Under the pieces are notes generated by a model that had not been told where the DNA came from, made no database searches, and worked only from the letters and a program-made list of their open reading frames with translations. This document shows, piece after piece, positions 61,660 to 64,000 of a stretch of DNA of 64,000 bases. Source of the stretch: Bacteroidetes bacterium HGW-Bacteroidetes-4. Its GTDB lineage: Bacteria; Bacteroidota; Bacteroidia; Bacteroidales; SZUA-534. Each line of letters starts with the position of its first letter. Positions within the stretch are counted from its first letter, which is position 1. The position numbers and the translations under genes were made by a program. Location: the NCBI GenBank assembly GCA_002840905.1, contig PHDD01000014.1, positions 138,937 through 202,936 on the forward strand, read 5' to 3'.

Positions 61660-63183
61660 TTACAATTCACAATACTCGCCGTCGTTACTTAGATTTTTAC
61701 ATGGATAACGCCAGGTAAGATCGGGTTCTTCAATCAGCGAATCGGCATGTTCAGGCCCCCAGGTTCCTGCCGGATAGCCGTAAACCGGAATGTCGGGCTG
61801 GTTTTTCCAGGCGTTTAGTATGGGCTGAACAAACTTCCAGGCTTCTTCCACCGCATCGCCCCGAATGTAAAGGGTGCTGTCGCCCTGCATGCAATCGAGC
61901 AACAGGCGCTCGTAGGCTTCTGAAATTCTTCCCTTGCTAAAATCGGAATAATGCACATCCATGTTGGCCGTTTTTACTTTAAAACCCACCCCTGGCTCCT
62001 TCATTCCAAACTTAATTAACAGCCCTTCGTCGGGTTGCACCCGAATAACCAGTTGATTTTGGGTATTCATCTGTTCATATTGATGCGAGAATATATGATG
62101 TGGCGATTTCTTAAAGTGAATCACTATTTCGGTAACCTTGGTAGGCAGGCGCTTGCCACTCCGAATGTAAAACGGAATACCGCTCCAGCGCCAGTTATCG
62201 ATAAAAAATTTTAATGCCACATAGGTTTCGGTCCTGCTGTCTTTGGCCACGCCTTCTTCATCGCGGTAGCCGGGCACTTTTTCGCCTTTTACCTTGCAGC
62301 TGGTGTATTGTCCGCGAATTACATACTTCGACACCTCCTCTTCTTTAATAGGTCGCAACGATTGAAACACTTTCATGGTTTCGTTCCGGATGGCGGTTGA
62401 TTCGGCCAGAATGGGAGGTTCCATGGCAATTAGCCCAACCAGTTGCAACAAATGGTTTTGTACCATGTCGCGGAGAGCTCCGGCATTATCGTAGTAGCCG
62501 CCCCGTTCTTCAACCCCCAAATCTTCGGCCGAGGTTATCTCTACATGGTGAATGTAATTGCGATTCCACAAAGGCTCAAAAATACCGTTGGCAAAGCGGG
62601 TTACCAGCACATTCTGCACGGTTTCTTTGCCCAGGTAATGATCAATCCGGTAAATCTGATCTTCGGCAAAGTAACAAAGCAGGCGTTTATTCAGGTTTTT
62701 AGCTGATTCATAATCTACCCCAAAAGGTTTTTCGATGATGATACGTTTCCACGATTTGTCTGCTTCATCTTTGTTTATTCCTGCAATGGCCAGTCCCTGT
62801 GCAACCTTCTCATACAATACCGGTGGTGTAGCCAGGTAATAAATGTAATTCTCCGGAATATCACTTTGAGCCCGCAGTTCATCGAGCCGGTTCTTTTGCT
62901 TTATATAGGCATCCGGGTTACCAGTATCGAGGGGTTCGTAAAATAACAGCTTCAAAAAATCCTGCTTTTGTTGGGGAAATTCATCCTGCTTATCGATCCA
63001 CCCGGCCATTTTCTTGCGGAAGTTGTCGTCTGTATTTTCGGTACGACCAATACCCAGAATATAAAACTGTTCCGGCAGGTGTTTTTGCTGATAGAGTTTA
63101 AATAAAGCAGGAATCAGCTTGCGCTTGGTTAAATCGCCTGAGGCACCAAAAATGGTAAGTATATGCGGTTCTGTAGCATTCAT
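61660..63183 (-). CDS. zwf: Glucose-6-phosphate 1-dehydrogenase (copy 2)
   Basis: The 507-residue protein has IFGASGDLTKRKLIPALFKL (residues 12-31) and YRIDHYLGKETVQN near 180, with the same C-terminal GYPAGTWGPE and WRYPCKNLS as copy 1. It is paired with pgl, whereas copy 1 is paired with gnd. The GC content of this region is higher than that around copy 1, which suggests different ages or use. It may be the general copy while copy 1 answers to the ECF factor; this is inference. Confidence 0.97.
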   Translation of the reverse strand: MNATEPHILTIFGASGDLTKRKLIPALFKLYQQKHLPEQFYILGIGRTENTDDNFRKKMAGWIDKQDEFPQQKQDFLKLLFYEPLDTGNPDAYIKQKNRLDELRAQSDIPENYIYYLATPPVLYEKVAQGLAIAGINKDEADKSWKRIIIEKPFGVDYESAKNLNKRLLCYFAEDQIYRIDHYLGKETVQNVLVTRFANGIFEPLWNRNYIHHVEITSAEDLGVEERGGYYDNAGALRDMVQNHLLQLVGLIAMEPPILAESTAIRNETMKVFQSLRPIKEEEVSKYVIRGQYTSCKVKGEKVPGYRDEEGVAKDSRTETYVALKFFIDNWRWSGIPFYIRSGKRLPTKVTEIVIHFKKSPHHIFSHQYEQMNTQNQLVIRVQPDEGLLIKFGMKEPGVGFKVKTANMDVHYSDFSKGRISEAYERLLLDCMQGDSTLYIRGDAVEEAWKFVQPILNAWKNQPDIPVYGYPAGTWGPEHADSLIEEPDLTWRYPCKNLSNDGEYCEL

Positions 63184-63504
63184 TGTTTTATGAATAAATT
63201 GTTAAAAGACAAAGGTAAAAAATGTAGGCATCATTATTTATCAATTATTAACATAATAGCATAGAACAAATTTATAGCAGTGTGCTGGCATTACTCCATT
63301 TTTTTAGTCTTTACAAACACAAGTGTTCCGGAAAGCAAAACAAAGCAACAGCCATAACGTTTAAATTCATCGGGCATAGGGTAAAAACAGCCTCCTAAGG
63401 GTGAACTATTAATAAACAATAAGCGGTGCAAGCAGAAAAATTACCATGGAAAACGTGACTTGTTTTCACCTCAATTAGTATCAATTTACAATGAGTAAAT
63501 AGTC
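63184..63504. other. Non-coding upstream region of zwf copy 2
   Basis: This 320-bp stretch has no convincing gene. A 28-codon minus frame at 63291-63377 (MPDEFKRYG...) is too short to support. The zwf promoter should be here but I cannot point to a clear -33/-7 pair. Confidence 0.45.
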
Positions 63505-63735
63505 CACAGTGGCAGTATGCCGGTGGTAGCCCACAATTGGCAGTTAGCACAGTGTAGCTTAGCCCCCGATAGCTTTCGGAGCTGTTGTGGGGTAGCCTGT
63601 GCGTGTTACGCAATAGTCAGTGCGTATTACAGGGTAGATTGTGCATCTTATGCAATGAAATGTTCGTATCACCGGGTAGATTGTGCATGCTCTGCAATGG
63701 ACTGTTCGTGTTAGGCAATGAACGGTGCGCGCTGT
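63505..63735 (+). repeat. Long heptamer-phased array, 33 units, with 21/42-bp higher order
   Basis: From CACAGTG at 63505 the sequence can be cut into 33 seven-base words without loss of phase. From 63589 onward the words group into seven 21-base units starting 63589, 63610, 63631, 63652, 63673, 63694 and 63715. These alternate between a GGGTAGATTGTGC type and a GCAATGAACTGTTC type, making a 42-base higher-order repeat. A frame through it on the plus strand gives seven-residue repeats (RVDCASY, AMKCSYH). The words include GCAGTAT and GCAGTTA, close to the CAGTnnn words at 56.8 and 58.4 kb. Confidence 0.78.
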
Positions 63736-64000
63736 TAGACACACACATTCCTATTCGTCTGTATTTTATTTATTTTATTTTTTGGAGAGAGTAAATTAAA
63801 CTCTCGAAACAAACTCGTCTACCGGGTGTTTGCTGTGGTTAAAAGGCAATCGCGCTATGTGGATTTAAGTAAATTTGCCGCCTGATTTTATTACGCTGAA
63901 ATTTGATTTTTCCTTAGAATAGTGTTGAACTAAACCCGCTATGCGGGAGCTTATTTTCACCTAAAAATAGGAATAGTTGGTGAGATCTGTTGATTTTGCT
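63736..64000. other. Window end, no gene seen
   Basis: No coding frame is supported. There are two short hairpins: GAGAGT-AAATTAA-ACTCTC at 63787-63805 and CCCGC-TAT-GCGGG at 63935-63947. Their role is unknown. Confidence 0.4.

Noticed and set aside
63291..63377. Short minus frame MPDEFKRYG...KTKKME
   Set aside because: Only 28 codons. The MPDEFKRYG part slightly recalls DoxX-like proteins, so it could be a relic, but the evidence is too thin for a feature.
63517..63714. Plus-strand ORF of Cys-rich seven-residue repeats (MPVVAHNW...)
   Set aside because: It is the direct product of the 21-bp repeat, with odd composition and no upstream signal; treated as repeat DNA.

Overview
The window looks like chromosomal DNA of a marine or anaerobic-type Bacteroidota, most like the Marinilabiliales/Prolixibacteraceae. 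The evidence is type IX secretion (Por) sorting tails on several secreted proteins, promoters of the Bacteroidota form TTG/TTTG-N19..23-TAnnTTTG, a TonB receptor with a partner lipoprotein, lipoproteins with short LxxC boxes, and AT-rich spacers around genes of moderate GC. No rRNA, complete prophage, IS element or CRISPR array is present. There is one tRNA (Ser-UGA) with a broken integrase beside it.

Region 1 (1-22.8 kb, almost all minus strand) is a redox and NADPH block. From high to low coordinates it holds an ECF sigma factor, a zinc-type anti-sigma factor and two membrane SpoIIE phosphatases. A MarR regulator stands divergently from an AhpD-like protein. Next come a rhodanese-thioredoxin, DsrE, two thioredoxins, a DsbD-type reductase and a secreted T9SS protein. 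A long run follows: gnd-zwf-rpiB-like-tal-ndh-GMC-VOC-YHS-SDR-GH63 (cut by the window edge). Five start regions in this block carry the same promoter-like motif, TGTCAGG-N14-CGACTAT-like, which reads as an ECF promoter, most simply that of the ECF sigma factor encoded beside it. A separate palindrome, TAGTTAC-AAAT-GTAACTA, lies over the -7 boxes of the AhpD-like gene and of the sigma operon, so the MarR protein probably controls both.

Region 2 (22.8-35 kb) has the integrase pseudogene and tRNA-Ser, a TrmH-type methyltransferase, a large T9SS subtilase, a LytTR regulator with an aminotransferase, a receiver protein with a membrane tail, htpG and two thioredoxin-like proteins. Region 3 (35-51 kb) has a lipoprotein/TonB receptor pair, a TiaS-like protein, an ABC exporter, several secreted hydrolases (M14, beta-lactamase-like, M19 dipeptidase, S8 lipoprotein, amidase), DUF1289 and a cupredoxin.

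Region 4 (51-59.6 kb) is a TetR-TolC-HlyD-ABC-ABC-permease-permease efflux operon of the CecR/YbhGFSR kind. Two small four-helix-bundle (S23/IVP-like) genes are inserted in it, each bracketed by inverted arrays of degenerate 7-bp repeats; a third array without a gene lies between the permeases. Region 5 (59.6-64 kb) has a glycosyltransferase, a second zwf with pgl, and a long heptamer-phased array near the end. The same 7/21-bp phasing occurs in a 300-bp array at 46.5 kb, so at least five loci share this architecture.
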